This document shows, one piece after another, positions 38,801-52,741 of a stretch of 64,000 nucleotides of DNA. The notes below the pieces were generated by a model. It worked only from the letters and a program-made list of their open reading frames with translations, had not been told where the DNA came from and made no database searches. Numbering within the stretch: position 1 is the stretch's first letter; the number at the start of each line of letters is the position of its first letter. A program made the position numbers and the translations under genes. Source of the DNA: Motacilla alba alba (lineage: Eukaryota > Chordata > Aves > Passeriformes > Motacillidae); NCBI RefSeq assembly GCF_015832195.1, contig NC_052016.1, positions 83,117,047 to 83,181,046 on the forward strand, in the 5' to 3' direction.

Positions 38801-41221
38801 AGTGTAAAAACGAAAAGTAAAAATGGTACTGAATTAGTAGTTACTGGATGTGCAGTCTCTGCTTTTCATTACTTTATACCATTACTTTATACTGAATTCT
38901 ATTGAAATTAATAGAATAAATAACTATTATATTGCCATAGAAGACCTTGCAGAACAGGATCAGGATTCAAGGCAAATAGGTTAGTTATGAAATATCAATA
39001 TTTTCAATGGAAAGTGGGTAGCTATTGAAATTCCTTAGAGTCTGAATTCTACAGCTAATCAAAGCTTTGGTTATCTGCCAGATCCCTCTAATTTAAACAG
39101 GTACAGATAAGACAGAAAAACTATTTTCTTTGATTTTAATTGGATGACTGAATATTTCTCTGAAGCATTTAAACAAACTCACCAAATTCAAACTATTATA
39201 GGTGACCTCATTCAAGAACAAATAAGAGAATTTATGTCATTTTTATGAAAGGTAAGAGAGAAGGTGCAGAGTTGAGCTATTCCACATTGTATACATGGAT
39301 GTATTTAATTTATACTTCTTATTTAGTGAATGAAAGGGTATGAGAGCTGAGTGAGAGCTCTGAGTGAGCTCCCAGAAGTGCGTTACACAACATTTCAAGT
39401 AACAAAATTTTAAAATGTTAAAATGTTTTTACATTAAAAAACTGTATTTCAGTGGAGGCAGCAAGCTGATGCTTGAAGAATAGCAGCTGTAGTTTGTTTA
39501 TTTGGGGGTAATGGAGCAACTGCCTTCATGCATTTTAGAGAAGTGCCAACAATATGAATGGACACCATCGCAACCAAAACATCTTTCTACAACACTATTG
39601 TTTGAAAGAAAGAATGAATCAACACTGCAAGTACTATGTGTCACCTTTTAGTGAGCTAAAGAAATGGAGACAGATGGAAAAAAAGGCCATCATAGTTCAC
39701 AAGATTCAAAGAAATCACAATTTTTTTCTTTAATTGATCATAGGCCAGTAAAGCAAAAGGTTTTGTCCTGTTTTTTCTAATTTTCACTGAGTCATCTGGA
39801 TGACCAGACTGAGCGTTTGGATTAACAAAATATATTTTCCAACTATTGCAGCAAATTGTGGGGTGAATTGCTGTCATTTGGGAATGTCATGATGACACAT
39901 GACACATCCCTTCCTACTATTTGAACATGAAGTGGAAGACTGTTTGCCTAGTGAGAATGGCCCCATGTTTTATCAACACATGTCAATTCCCAAAAAAGCT
40001 TGCTGAAAAAGACGAGTGTGCATGGGTTGAAAATTCAGGCCCCATCAAAAAAGCTTTATTGCTAAAAGAACAGTAAACACAGATATCAATAGGATGCTTT
40101 GCCACATGTTTTTACTGCAATTAAGGTGCAATTTGAGTTTTTTTTAGTTTAGGTACTGAAATCTGGTTTACATACTAACTACAATATAAAATGGTAGCAC
40201 AGATTTGAGCCTTACCTTGCTATCTGTATTTCCCTGAGCTCCCAAGTGGGTCCTGTAACCTGAGTTCACTGATGGCCCAGCCACATCTATTATCTATAAA
40301 GCTGGAATGGATATTTCCAAGCAGAATACCATCTTTCCTCTTGCTACAGAGACTGACTTTTTAGAGCAAAGAAACACACAGCAAGAAGAGATGTTGAATA
40401 ACAATCTTAATCCATTTGATTTCCAATATGTACAATTCCTGCAAGCATAAACCTGAAAAGAGATTAAGTATCACAGTTTGCAGCTTATGTTCTCATAAAT
40501 TACTACTAAGGAATCTCAAAATTCCAAGAATTATTCAGACTCTGTCTCTACATCGATGACTTTCAATCTGAAAACGCTTATTCAGTTCATATCTTTAAGG
40601 CCATAATTTTCCATGTGCACTCAGACAAATTATGACTATCTGAACTTTCTAATCACTGTGGGTAATTTTGTCTTTAGGAAGCTCTCACCTGAGACAGCTG
40701 AATTACTTTTCTTCTCTACAGAAACTCACTGTGTACATGATATCTGTAGCAGTGATCCAAAAGAGCATAGGAAGCAAACAATACAGATCTCATGGGGTCT
40801 GAGCAACTGCTGACCAATGAAGATTGCACCCAAGCACTAGAGTAGATGTGCATTTTTTCATGCTTTTTATGCAAAATTCTGACTGTTGCCTAAAGTGTGG
40901 CTTCATTATTAGGCGACGTAGTGATGCTGCTTCAGAAAACAGGGATGACAGACAGTATTCCCTGCACTTTCCTGTGTTCCGGTCCCAGCACTGAAGGCCA
41001 GAAAGCTGATGTCTATAAAACAACATATACTTTCTTTTCTACTTTTTCAGTAATTGTGCTTAGCTGCGTTTTTTCTCTGGTTTGTCTCACCCAGTGACTC
41101 AGTGAGTTCTGGCACCATGGCAAGGGAGGGGATGTGGAGTGAGCTAGGAGACATCAAAAAATAATAAAACAACAACCTAAAATGTTCTGTGTTCCCAATG
41201 CTTTATATTAGTCCTCCTAAT

Positions 41222-41665
41222 TTCACAGAATTCAAAGAATCACTAGGCTGGAAGAGACCTTCAAGATCGTCAAGTCCAACCCATGCCCCAACACCTCAAC
41301 TAAACCATGGCACTGAGTGCCACATCCAGTCTTTTTTTAAACACATCCAGGGATGGTGACTCCACCACCTCCCCAGGCAGGCCATTCCAGAACTTTATGA
41401 CTCTTTCTGTGAAAAACTTTTTTCAACCTACACTTCCCTTGATGCAGCTTGAGACTCTGTCCTCTGCTTCTGTCAGTTACTGCCTGGAGAAAGAGACCAA
41501 CCCCCACCTGGCTACAGCCGCCTTTCAGGGAGTTGCAGAGAGTGATAAGGTCACCTCTGAGTCTCTTTTTCTCCAGGCTAAACAACCTCAGCTCCCTCAG
41601 TCACTCCTCATAGGGCTTGTGTTCCAAGCCACTCATCAGCCTTGTTGCTCTCCTCGGGATGCAAA
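41222..41665 (-). mobile_element. CR1 LINE 3' fragment, reverse orientation
   Basis: Starts at the reverse-complemented CR1 3' end (CACAGAATTCAAAGAATCAC then CTGGAAGAGACC). It continues through the GTCCAACCCATGCCCCAACA, CAGGCAGGCCATTCCAGAAC, TTTCTCCAGGCTAAACAACC and CTCAGCTCCCTCAGTCACTC blocks. The 3' region differs from the other copies, suggesting another CR1 subfamily. The 157-codon frame at 41307-41780 runs through this element antisense to CR1 and is not a gene. Confidence 0.93.
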
Positions 41666-43038
41666 CCAAAACTCCCTAGATTTTCACTTTAAAAATTTTA
41701 ATCCTTTTTCCTTACAACAGCCAGACCCTCCTCAAGGATTCACTAGGGTGAGGTGTAGTCATAGGTCAGTCACCTTTTGATACTCAGGAATCAACACAAT
41801 ACCTGAAAACTAACAACTGAGTTCCTTCCGGGGAGACAAGGAGAGCCTGAAAGCCTCCATCTGTGGTTCCTGCTGGGTGAAGGAGCAAGGAGCTGCCACT
41901 GCTGTTCCTCCTGTCTTGCATGGGAGGGGCAACTGGGGCTGGTGCCTTGTTTTCTGCTAAGCATATGGTCTGGCTCAGAGTGGGAAAGTGTGACAGAAAA
42001 CACTTCTAGTCCTGTGAAGGCAGTGTGTGAGCAAGCTACATTTGGGAATCACTCTCTGGTCACGCTTTCACATTTGGCACCCATCCTGCTTAAGCCAGCC
42101 CAGGCAGTCCCCACGCGGCAGCCAGCTGTGCCATCACAGTGTCCTGATCGTGGGATCCTCCACAGAAACAAATAGGGACAGGCAGCATGGTGGGAATGAG
42201 CTGGTGGGAGGAGAGTGTCAGGGAGAGAAAAAGAGCTCCCTAGGCCAGTGATTTCAATGGAAATATCAGCCAGGTTGTGATTTAAGAGATCAGTTTGATG
42301 CTACAGAGATATGAAACTAAGGGCAGCTGCCGTGAACAGGTCAGTCACATTTTTGTCCCTGCCATGGGTTTCTGCCGTGCCTTTTCCATAATCAGAGGGG
42401 CAGCCAGCCTGGGGAGAGCTGACTGGGACCAGGACCAGCAGGAAGCTAACCCAGCCACCAAACTAGGATAGGCTTTCAACTGGGATAGGCCTCAGCTATC
42501 TGATGTAACTCATATGCAACTATACCAACTAATGGCAGAAAGAAATAATTCAGGACGAGAAGTGGAAAGCTAATTTCATCTTCATCAGTAGATCTTTAGG
42601 TGCATTTTGAAGTAACATCCTGAAGGTGAAGGGTCCTGAAGAGCCAGTCTAAGAGCTGGAAACTGTAAAAAACGGAGAACTTGTTCCCAGCCATGTGTTC
42701 CTTCTCCTTCCATTCTGCTGACCTGTTTCCTAAGCTTTCTTCAGCCTACTAACCTGGTAGAAAATAAACTATGAGAGGAAAGGTTGTTTGAAATTCTCAG
42801 CTGGAGCAGCATCCATTCAAGAAGTGGACAACTCAAGTAGAAATGCAAATCCTAACTTTACATGAGATGACCGTGGTCACCACTGCTGCAAAGGTGTCTT
42901 GTAATTTATTTCTTCTCCATCCCTTTGACCCCATATGGCTGCATATTTGCACTGATTCCTTTGCACTCATTTGGATGCTGATAAGGTGTTTTACTGAACA
43001 GGACCAGTGCCCAAGCATAAAATATTCATGCCTGCCAC

Positions 43039-43079
43039 TTTTTTTTTCTGTCTGGTTTTTTTTTCTTTTTTTTTTTTTT
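43039..43079. repeat. T-rich low-complexity tract
   Basis: Runs of T interrupted by CTGTCTGG and one C. Confidence 0.9.
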
Positions 43080-43234
43080 AATCAGTTTTGTTCTCAGTGT
43101 GCTCATTGAGTGTTCTTGGCTTACTGCCCCCTTTGAACACCATCTAAGGCATGGTAGGGCCAAAGTAAAATCTGTGGGGGCTCATAACAGGGAAGCCAGA
43201 TGAGGTGTGGGGTAGGAGAGTAAGATGTCCTTCT

Positions 43235-43262
43235 AGCCTTTTACTACCAAGTAGTAAAAGCT
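43235..43262. repeat. Strong short hairpin
   Basis: CTTTTACTAC at 43238-43247 and GTAGTAAAAG at 43251-43260 are exact reverse complements separated by CAA. Two more pairs form if one C (43237) is bulged. Confidence 0.9.
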
Positions 43263-43678
43263 CTTACCTGTTGCTCCATCTTAAGGGTTTGCTTTTAGTC
43301 CTTCATTAGATTATATGCAGCACAATAGTGAAAATCATGCATCTTCTTAGAGAAAATGAACTGTCAAATACTTCAAATATTCACTATATATACCGCTTCA
43401 TTATTCTAGTTTTAATAATTGTTAGATAACTAGTTCACAGCTTCCTTTTAAAAAGGAGAAAATTAGTTATGTATAAATTTCTGCTTTTGCTTTTCTGTCA
43501 TTTGTATTGTTTCATGTTCTAGTATGAAGAAACTGTGATTTTGTTTTATTTTAATTTTCAAGTGATCTCATTAAAGACGTCTCACTATACTGAAAGATGC
43601 AAATAGGATGTATACAACATCCTCCTACATGTTATGGACAAAAATATTTTAAAGACTTTGATCAAAATGTCTTAAAGG

Positions 43679-43702
43679 CATAAAGTCATAAAGTCATAAA
43701 GT
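43679..43702. repeat. Three perfect tandem copies of CATAAAGT
   Basis: An eight-base unit is repeated three times without change. Confidence 0.95.
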
Positions 43703-43940
43703 ATGTTTATGAACTGGAAATTATTAAGAAATAGATAAGAAAAAGAGCAATTAAAATAATGGAAAATGATAACATAAAAAGTTTTCTTCTGCAATTTAGA
43801 ACAGTGGGCTGCTGTCATGACCACCACCACCTCCCAAAAACTCACTTCCTCTCAAACTACGACAGCTGCTAAGCAGGGATATGGAGGAAAGCTGACGGAG
43901 ATGGCAAAATCTCTCTTTAAGAAGGGTCCTGCATGAATAA

Positions 43941-44072
43941 CAGTAACAAAATGAAAAGAAAAGAAAAAAACAACAAAAAAACCACAAAAAAAAAAAAAAA
44001 AAAAAAAAAACAAAAAAACCCACAAAAAAACCAAAAAAACCACCAAAAACAACAAAACAAAAACCCACCACC
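43941..44072. repeat. A-rich low-complexity region with A(25)
   Basis: About 130 bases made of A runs broken mainly by single C or CC, with the longest run of 25 A at 43986-44010. On the - strand it yields overlapping phenylalanine-rich frames that are artefacts. Confidence 0.95.
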
Positions 44073-47000
44073 CAGAGAATAAAAAGGTATTAGACAAAAG
44101 GAATGGTGAAATATGATGCACAATCAAAGTCTGTGTGGTTCCTTGAAGTAGATGTGTCAGTTTATTACACAAGGTCAGATTTAATTGGGATCCTGAAATT
44201 AATGCCACATTTAATATATTTTCATTTTATTGTGTCAATGCAAAAATAGCAAAGTAGTTGTGAATACAGGTCAACACTGCAGAAAGCTCTGTCAAATGCA
44301 GCTTCAGCCCGTCTCAGAACCACAGACAATCCTTTTTTCTTGTGTTTTTGAGGTGTTTTTAGCAAGAAATTCAGAACCCTAATAGCAGGTTTGGATGGTT
44401 GGTGCTGACAGCAAAACTGAGTGAAGGTATTGCTAAAAGAGCTGAAAATGCAAACTATAATTAAATGCACAAGAAAAAAGGTTATAACTTAGAAAGAAGA
44501 AGTCCTCTCCATCTTCCATATTATTACTGGTTTGGGTAATTAAATGTTATTTCCTCATAGATATGCTTTAAACAACTGAGTTGCACTTTGCATAGATATT
44601 AGGGAAAGCTAGAACACAATGACAAGAGTCTGTACACATGAGGAATTACCATTTTCAATGAAACTTACCCAAGAAGGATAAAGCACAATTTCTTGTCAAA
44701 GCAGACAATGTGCACTCCTGAGTAGTTACATTAACAATCTCTCCAGAGATGGTTAAGGAGGAAATGGGGATTTCCCATGTTCTGTAGGAATGACCTAGAC
44801 TATATTGATGCCTTTTTTTCCCCTACTATTAGCATATTTTCTCTTCACTTTCGAAAGCCATAATTTCAGCCTGATTTTTAATAGGAAAAATTTTAACATT
44901 TCATTGAGCCATACACTGTCTTTAAAAGTTTTTTGTACAACTGAAATGATGCTACAGCCTTTTAAATTGCAGTATTACATTTCATTAACTACAGAGAGCT
45001 TGCCAATTAGATATTTTAGTTTACAGTGTTCTATGTTACCTCCTAAATAAACATGAGGTCTTCTGTTACCAGAATGTTGAACTGTAGCAGAGTTCTGAGA
45101 GAAGAGTGAGCACAAGGAGGACTGTAATTACAGCAATTATGGAAAAGTAATTTACTAGTTGTGCAAACTGAACAGCTTTGAAAGAGAGTGGATCGACCAT
45201 AAAAAAGAAGTTCAATATTGAAAATAAATATTTTGGAATCTCTGAAATGGTTGTAATGTGCATAAGCAAACTGTAAACATTTTGTCTAAAGTGATATATT
45301 TTTCATTTTAAATGCCTTTATAAATATAACTCTGTGTTTTTATAAAAAGACTTAAAGATGTCAGAATTATGCATAGATATACAGATCTGTCATTTCCCAT
45401 CTGGTATATACTCAGAGCTTACTAAAAAAAACCACATAAATACAGCTGAATTGACAAGTCTTTGGGGAAAAAGAACGAAACCCAAACTTTTGCATTTTGA
45501 AACAGGTGAAATGATAATTCATTTAAAAGGAAATAGTTTAATGCCAAAGGATGCAGTAATGAATAGAGTTATCTAGAGAGAAATTTGATCAAAATATCTC
45601 CCAAAACGTAGATGGTTCAGAAACCAAATTGACATGTAAACAGTTATGGTTTTGCCCAAGAATATTCATACTTTTTCAATGCTTGGTCAAGAGAACAACA
45701 GGGCTTTGTCAGCTGTTTCTGAAGACTCCACAAAATGGGGTTAAGGAAAGCAAGACCATATATCCCAAATGAAATTTCTAAATAGTTCTGCCCCTTCACC
45801 AAATGTCTTACTCAAATTTTAAAGAGTATATAAACAGAAGGATGAAAACAACATGCTACCTTAAGTTTTTTATCAAACCAGACCCATTTTTGCAGTGGCA
45901 AAAGCTAGGGCCATGCTGTGGGTAGCTATGCTCTGCAGCACACCTCTGTGTACTCTGCCTCCTGCCAAGATGCCAGAATACATCTTTGTGCCTTCATCCT
46001 TTCTGAGAAAGTCAGAAGTTAGGGAAAAGACCTTTATATCTGCAGTCCATCCCAGATGGAGATGTTGCACAGACTGGCTGCATCCCCACAGCCTCAAGGA
46101 CTCTCCAGCATCTCACATTTAAGCAATGTACTTGCAGTTGAAATGGCAGCATTTAGATCTCGCTTGCCTGTCAAGACAGAGCAGCTCAAAACCTAATGTA
46201 ATTGAGTGGATAATAATAGCAATATTTCTCTGATCTGATTCCTGAGAATGGATGTTCTGACTATCAGTTATTACCTGCACTTTGTGATTTTACATTCACG
46301 TTTGTCTCTGAATGATAGCATCCATTACAAGCGCTGGCCGTATTCCGCAGGCAAATTAAGCCACATGGCAATTGTATGTTCCATTACTTTGTAGTAAGTC
46401 ACAGCACTTAATTGCATTTTCACAATACTAAGTCATTACAGGCAAGTCAGAAGCAAATAACAAGGCCTGAATAAGTATTTATAGTCATTCAAGCTTTGAG
46501 GACCATTACATGAGAAACTGTCACTTATGCTTTGCAGGGAGAAAGTTAAGACTTCTGTCTATGAGTTAAATGCTTGAAAACTAAAGGGCCGGGCCAAAGC
46601 CATTATAGAAAATAAACTGCTTCTGTAACAACCCTGCTGCTGTAAATGCTTCTTTTTATATGAAGCATTTGACTTAAATGGATTGCAGTTACTCTTGACA
46701 GTATAAGAGAAGGTACCCTAAAACATTTTAAAAAGCTCTTGTATTCCACCTTTAAAGCTTTGGTGTATTAACTTGGCAGAAAATGGCTTATAAGAAAACC
46801 TTACTTATATGAATGACAAAGCTGAAGAGGCCTGGATGCTGGGGAAAGAATGCATCACTTTGTCAGAGGAAAGAACACAGGTACCAGCTGGGGCTCATAA
46901 AATAAAGACAGAGGATGCAAAAGTATAAAATACCATAACCCTTGGTCCTTTATTTTGTTATGTGTCCAGAAATTTTTCACTCCTGTTTATAACACATGTT

Positions 47001-50000
47001 TTTCTGTGAATGAAAGGAAAATAAGCAAAAAAAGGTTACCTATTTGTACCTTGCTAAAAATTCTCATTCAATACATCTGATTTCTTAATTGCTTCTTTCT
47101 GTAGCAATAGGTGTGGAAATACCAAGCAGGGCTCTGCAGAAATCTAGCAGATATTTGTATGCAGTACCAAGAGATCCTACTTAATGAGATTTGCAATATA
47201 ATGTTGCTGGGTTTAACTGGAGTTAGATTCTATACCATAGAAGGTAAAATGCAGTTCTAAGATGTATAGAATGACTCAAAGCATTTATTATTATCTCAGA
47301 ATAAAAAATCTTGTGTTGTCTTTAATGTATATGTGTCTTATTTTTTTATTTGCTTCAACTTCATTCAAATAAAAAACTACTCTACTACAAGAATAGTTTT
47401 CTAATTAAACAAATAAAAATATACACCAGGAAAATAAGCCCAGCTCTACAGTAGAAATAAGCTTTTCTGAAAATACATAAGCATAAAGAAATCTCCTTTC
47501 ATATCCCAAAATTTCATTATTGTGTTCGGAATACCCTCCCTAAGTACTATTTACCTAAGGAGTAAGTAAATATTTCAGTTTTTTCCAGATGTCTGGGGCT
47601 CAACGGGCCAAAGGAGATATCTCTCCACAATAAAGGAGAATTTTAATTTCTCTTGAAGAACCTGAAAAACAATCCCATTATTGGCAGCTTCTTCTAATGT
47701 TTAACGAGTTTTTATTGATAGGTTTCTGTGATGGAAGCAAGTGAAAAGGATTGCTATGTGTTGCTTTTGTATACAATGTTTTTGCATAAATTCTGATGCA
47801 TTTTAAGTCAACTGAAAAATAAGACACGAGTTCTTGCAGTGGAGAATTAGAAGACATTTTCATTTTCTATTTCTTCTTTAGGCAGGATATTTATTCCATA
47901 AAATCTTATTAGAAGAACCACTAAAATAAAGATAATTTTCATGTTTAATTTACTGTAGAAAGCACAAACAGTAATATGACTTTGTATCATTTTACATTCA
48001 ACTTTTTCCAAAGCATTTATTTTCTTAACAATGCTGAAGTGTATGTACCAAAAATTGCACGAAGCTGTTGGAAGGTTAATTTGAGGGTGACTAAACAAAC
48101 ATTCATTTGCTGGAAAAATTATAAGAAATAAATTGAGTCAGGTTATTAGGAGACATGTATGAAGGTGAAAAAATTCTGATGAGGTTTAGAGAGGTATGAA
48201 GTTGATGGATGGAAAAATGCAGAATGCTCTGGTAAATGTTAGCTGGTAGGGATGAGGACAGACTGTGAATGTTAGTGTAAACTGAAAGAAATACAGTCTG
48301 ATTTGGATAATAGGAGAATACCACAAATCAAAAGCAAACAATTTAGCTCAGTGTTGAATAACTTGTCACCACAATGAAGAAATCTTTAAAAGAGTAGCTG
48401 TGACTCTGAAGTCACAGTTCATCTGGGATAAAGGAACTCATTGCTTTGTTTGGAGTTAACTCTGATTATTTCCATCTTTTGTAGGCTGGACAGGTTACTT
48501 CTGCTCCTTCTCCCAGACAGATTTCTTTATGAGCCAATATTCTGCTGCTTTCTTTTCATTTAGGAAAGACAAATGACAACCTCCCAGCAGCCTGTGAAGC
48601 AGGTCAGAGCTCTTTATGGCTCTGAGGGTGAGGAGGGGCAATGCTGCAAACCCAGGTTGCCTCCGATCCCAGTCTGGCAAGTCAGTCACATACCTGAAGA
48701 TGGAAAGGATTTCCAGTCCAGCAACACAGACCATACGGAGTAGGACATGCGAAAATCCCAAAATGTGGATGAAATTAAGGCTTTTACAGAATTTGTGGAT
48801 GACCTAAGTAAAAAAGTCCATCTGTATACTGAAAACACAGATTAAGTAGCATGAGGGGGATGATACCCAGGTGATGCAGTAAAGAGGCAAATTAGAGGTA
48901 GAATAGTATTTCTAGGCTATTTATACAGTAAATGTGTGGGGGAAAGATTGTGCTTTCTAATGCAACTATGAGTTATTTTCCTTGACATCGAAATATCTGC
49001 TTGTGGAATAAAATTTTTAGCAAAAAAATGAATAATAAGAACAGCAGCCTTTACAAGATGATTAGAGCACTCCAGAGGCATAAAAAACAATCAGCCAAAA
49101 GCCTTTCTTTCTATAGAGTCAAGGTAGAAGATTTGAGTATAGGAAACTCACGGTGGTTGAAAAGAGATTTCTTATACATTCCAGACTTGGTCAAGTTCAT
49201 AAGAGTCACAAGCAGTTTCCTCAAGGGCTTATTCTCTCTAATGGAATTTTACTGAAGATTGATTACACTACCTTAATAATTAGAAGGTCTTAATAAGCAG
49301 TTTACCTTTGATAAATAGAATTGTTAGAAACTACCATACTCTTGTAGTAAGCTAATAAGGTTGAAGTGTCAAGTTTTAGAATGCATTTTAATCTTGGTGT
49401 TACATGGTAATTAAAGGTAATTAATAATCCAGAAATAATCACCAGCAAAAACTCCAATCCCTTTTCCTTGTTTAAGAAATTCTTTACAGAGGGTAGATGA
49501 GGAAAAGACAGTTTCCCTCATTTTTAATCAGCCACTGGGAGGAGGGAAATGAGCAATAAGATCACGATCAAGGGCTCAACACTGAAAGCTCTCTGGAGGA
49601 GCAGGGAGTGCAGGGAGTCCCAGAGGCAGCAGGGCCATGGGCTGAATCCACACACTCCCACATTACAAAGCTGTGGTGCCATGAACCGCCTCCACTTCTA
49701 CAAAGTAGTTGAGCTGCTGCCAGGATGAAAAACCATACCTGATGTGCAGACTGTGCCACAGACTCTCAGCTTCTTCTTAAGGTGATATATCTGCCTTTCT
49801 AATTTTGAAGAAGTAGAAGAAAATGTACATCATCCTGCAGCTGTGTGAAATAAAAGTAGTCTCCTTCCTCACAGCCACACCAGGTCTCCTGTGCAGTTCA
49901 TAAAGCAGGTAGTCACCTTTTGCAGTTATACAATATGTCTTAAATATTGAGTGAAGAAAGAATCCATTGCAGGGCAATTAAATATGCTAATTCCCCTCAG

Positions 50001-52741
50001 TGTCCCAAAGGGATTGATTATGACTCTTAAGTGGGCAAATTTCATTTGCTTTATTTAAAAGCAGATGCAGTATAATCAATGCTAAATTTCCTGATTAACC
50101 ATAAAAGCCCTGTTTGAATAAGTGATCCTTGGCATTTTAATAGGTCCTGATATAACTACAGTGTGTAAGCAGGGTGTATTAATACCAGAGAACTGGAAGC
50201 ATAGTGTGATATGGGCAGAAATGGTTCCTGTTTTGTAAAAATGTTAATATCCTGTGTAGATGACCTTGCACCTCTTTTCACATATATTTTACCTCAAGGC
50301 AGCAAGTGAAATTTAAAGCCTAACTGCAAATAACAGTGCGGCAGAAAAAGTAATTTTTATTTGTGAGGAATCAAAGTGGGATTTTATGTCATTATGAACA
50401 TGGATATATAATTATATGCCTTAAAAGCTAAACCGTGCAACAAAGATAAGGTAGCAAACACAAAAAGAAGTAGACAGCATTACAGTTTTACTAAATATGT
50501 GCACTAAATACATGCATAGCGTAACCCAGGCAGAAAGTTCCCTAAATCTTTGGGATTTGTGGGCAAGCAAGTCAACTTACTTTGCAGGGTGGAGGGTCAC
50601 ATAAAAGCAGTTTCAATAACAACATTTTATTTTAAAAGCTTGCTAAATTTTTTTTCTTTAACGTTGCTGAGATATACTCTGGGTGGCATGACTGAAATAC
50701 AACGGCGCACGTCGCTGTAAAAGTTGTTTTGCCACTTGTTTGGGATGACCTACATAACTCACAGGTGACGTAGTGGCAGTAAAACCTTTATGGCTCTCTG
50801 CTCCATTACTGATTCCAGCCGTATGCTGATACTTGCACTTGTGTGCACTGTAAAGCACAGGCCTTGCGTAACCTTAACGAGACAAATGTCAGAGGAACCT
50901 AACAATGGTGGCAAACTTGGCCAACATAAAATCTGCAAACTTCTGTTTCACACTATATAGTCAGCTGGAAGAAGAGCTGAGTACAAATAGCGAAGATCAG
51001 TCTGGCCCTGGCATGGAGTGAAATGTTTAGGTAGACTGTCTTAAGCATTTCATCTGCTCTTGCTTCTCCTACAAGCCCTTATGGCATTGCAGATAGATTA
51101 CATGTTTTAAAATAAAATATTTCAAATGTTAGCAGTCCTGTTTCCATTCTCACAGCAAAACTGATCCTGGGAAGATGAGGCATTAGAAGTGTTGACCTAA
51201 AGCTTGGCTTATGGAAATACTTGGGAGCAAGGATCTTTGATTCTCCATCCTCGCCACAGAAATGCCTGCAGGAAGAAAACTTGCCTTCCCCAGAAAGTGA
51301 ATCTGTGGTGTAGCAGAGCACATGCAGCCCCATCTTGTCCTTCATAGCACTCCAAAGCCTCATTTATCATCGACGCATTTGAGAACTGAATGGAATTATT
51401 TTTATAGTTTTTTATTCAAGGTATGTTAGTTCATTACAACTGAAATGTTTTCTGGGAAGATGTAACTTTGCTTTAGACTTCACCAGCGTGTGTTCTCTCA
51501 GGAGCACTACATCAGATATGAGGGACTGAAGTTCATCATTTGTAGAGGCACTTAATAACATGGTGATTTTGTTCTTTTTCTTCCTTGGTGAAAAGTGACA
51601 TGAAGCTTCAGAACAATCCCAATATGGAGTGATGAAATTTTTGAAATAATTAAATTTTAAACATGATGAGGAATTGATTTTCTATGCATTTCAAGTTACC
51701 TCTCCTCAAATTGTCCCAGGAGAAACTGATTAGTGAGGGTAGAGTTTTCACAATGAGGGATTTCCTTGTGAGTAGCATGATGATGAATGTCCTTCTAAGT
51801 CAATACATCTTTAATTAAAAGTGAATACGTGAAGAAAATAACCATTTCTGGAGCACTTAAAATGGCTTGTTTCAATATTTGTGTGTTTATACCATAAAGC
51901 ACCTTAGCTACTGCTGACACTTGTTACTCAGAACATACTTAATGAGACAGGCAATCAGAGGAATGGAGCAGCAGCAATATGTTTCATCAAGGTTATCAAG
52001 AAAAGTTAAGGAAAAGAAACCTGACTAAATTAATTGTGCATCTGCTAACACACCACAGTTCCAAAGACTCTGTGCCTTTTATCTTGTACAAGTATTGGTG
52101 GAAGAGCATTTATCAATACTAAAGGGAAAAGAGACACAGCTGATTTGAAAACCTGGAGAGCAACAGTGACCTAGACTATAGCTAGGGTCTTGTTTTGGCC
52201 TTTTCATATCTTCATTTAAGTATTTGGTTAGATTAGGGATCCTTGCTGTCCTACTGGCTCAGTCTTAGTTATTTAGACCATCAGATTTCAAGGCCAGCGT
52301 GTAATCTAAGTAGAATGTGCCCAACCATGCCAAGAACTCATTTATTTCTTCTTCTGCTAGCATGTGTATGTTCTAATAGTCAGAATCATGTTTTTCAAGA
52401 AAATTAAAACAGTAAGGAACTGATAAAGTTAGTCTTCTAGCTTTATGATTTTGTGCCCACTCATATTGCATCTCTGGACTGTGGCATATCTCATGTTCAG
52501 TGGGATGTCACACAAATAGGATTAATGGAAAATAATGCCTTAGCAGAAGTAAAGAATTGCTGTATTTCCTAATTGTAGTTGAATCAGAAATAATAGTGAA
52601 ATGATTAAGTGCATGCCTTCATCTTAGACACAGAGTTTTTATTTTCAGAAAAATTATGCAAATGTTTTTCATAAAATGGATGCTGGCATGCCTCCGCTTT
52701 CCCATTTACTACTTGATATCATCCCTTTTAAGGTTAGGGAC

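Larger units (their letters stand above)
30717..41221 (+). other. GPC6 downstream intron, part 2: no gene recognised
   Basis: About 10.5 kb of AT-rich intron with no recognised transposon. It contains T runs at 33665-33711, a near-duplicate block at 32667-32719, a large AT inverted repeat (35021-35110) and a 22-base perfect palindrome (35847-35868). The 122-codon frame at 33345-33713 reads into the T tract as poly-phenylalanine and is not a gene. Confidence 0.8.
41666..52741 (+). other. GPC6 downstream intron, part 3: no gene recognised
   Basis: Contains a relatively GC-rich unclassified block (about 41820-42480), a T-rich stretch (43039-43079), a hairpin (43235-43262), a small tandem array (43679-43702) and a long A-rich low-complexity region (43941-44072). 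A block around 46250-46690 has the look of a conserved noncoding element but this cannot be tested here. No gene or repeat family was recognised in 48495-48760 or 49555-49800, although both are less AT-rich than their surroundings. Confidence 0.75.

Noticed and set aside
41307..41780. 157-codon open frame on the + strand
   Set aside because: It runs through the reverse CR1 at 41222-41665 on the strand that CR1 does not code on, then into flank.
43796..44208. Overlapping phenylalanine-rich frames on the - strand that resemble membrane segments
   Set aside because: They are produced by the A-rich low-complexity tract at 43941-44072.
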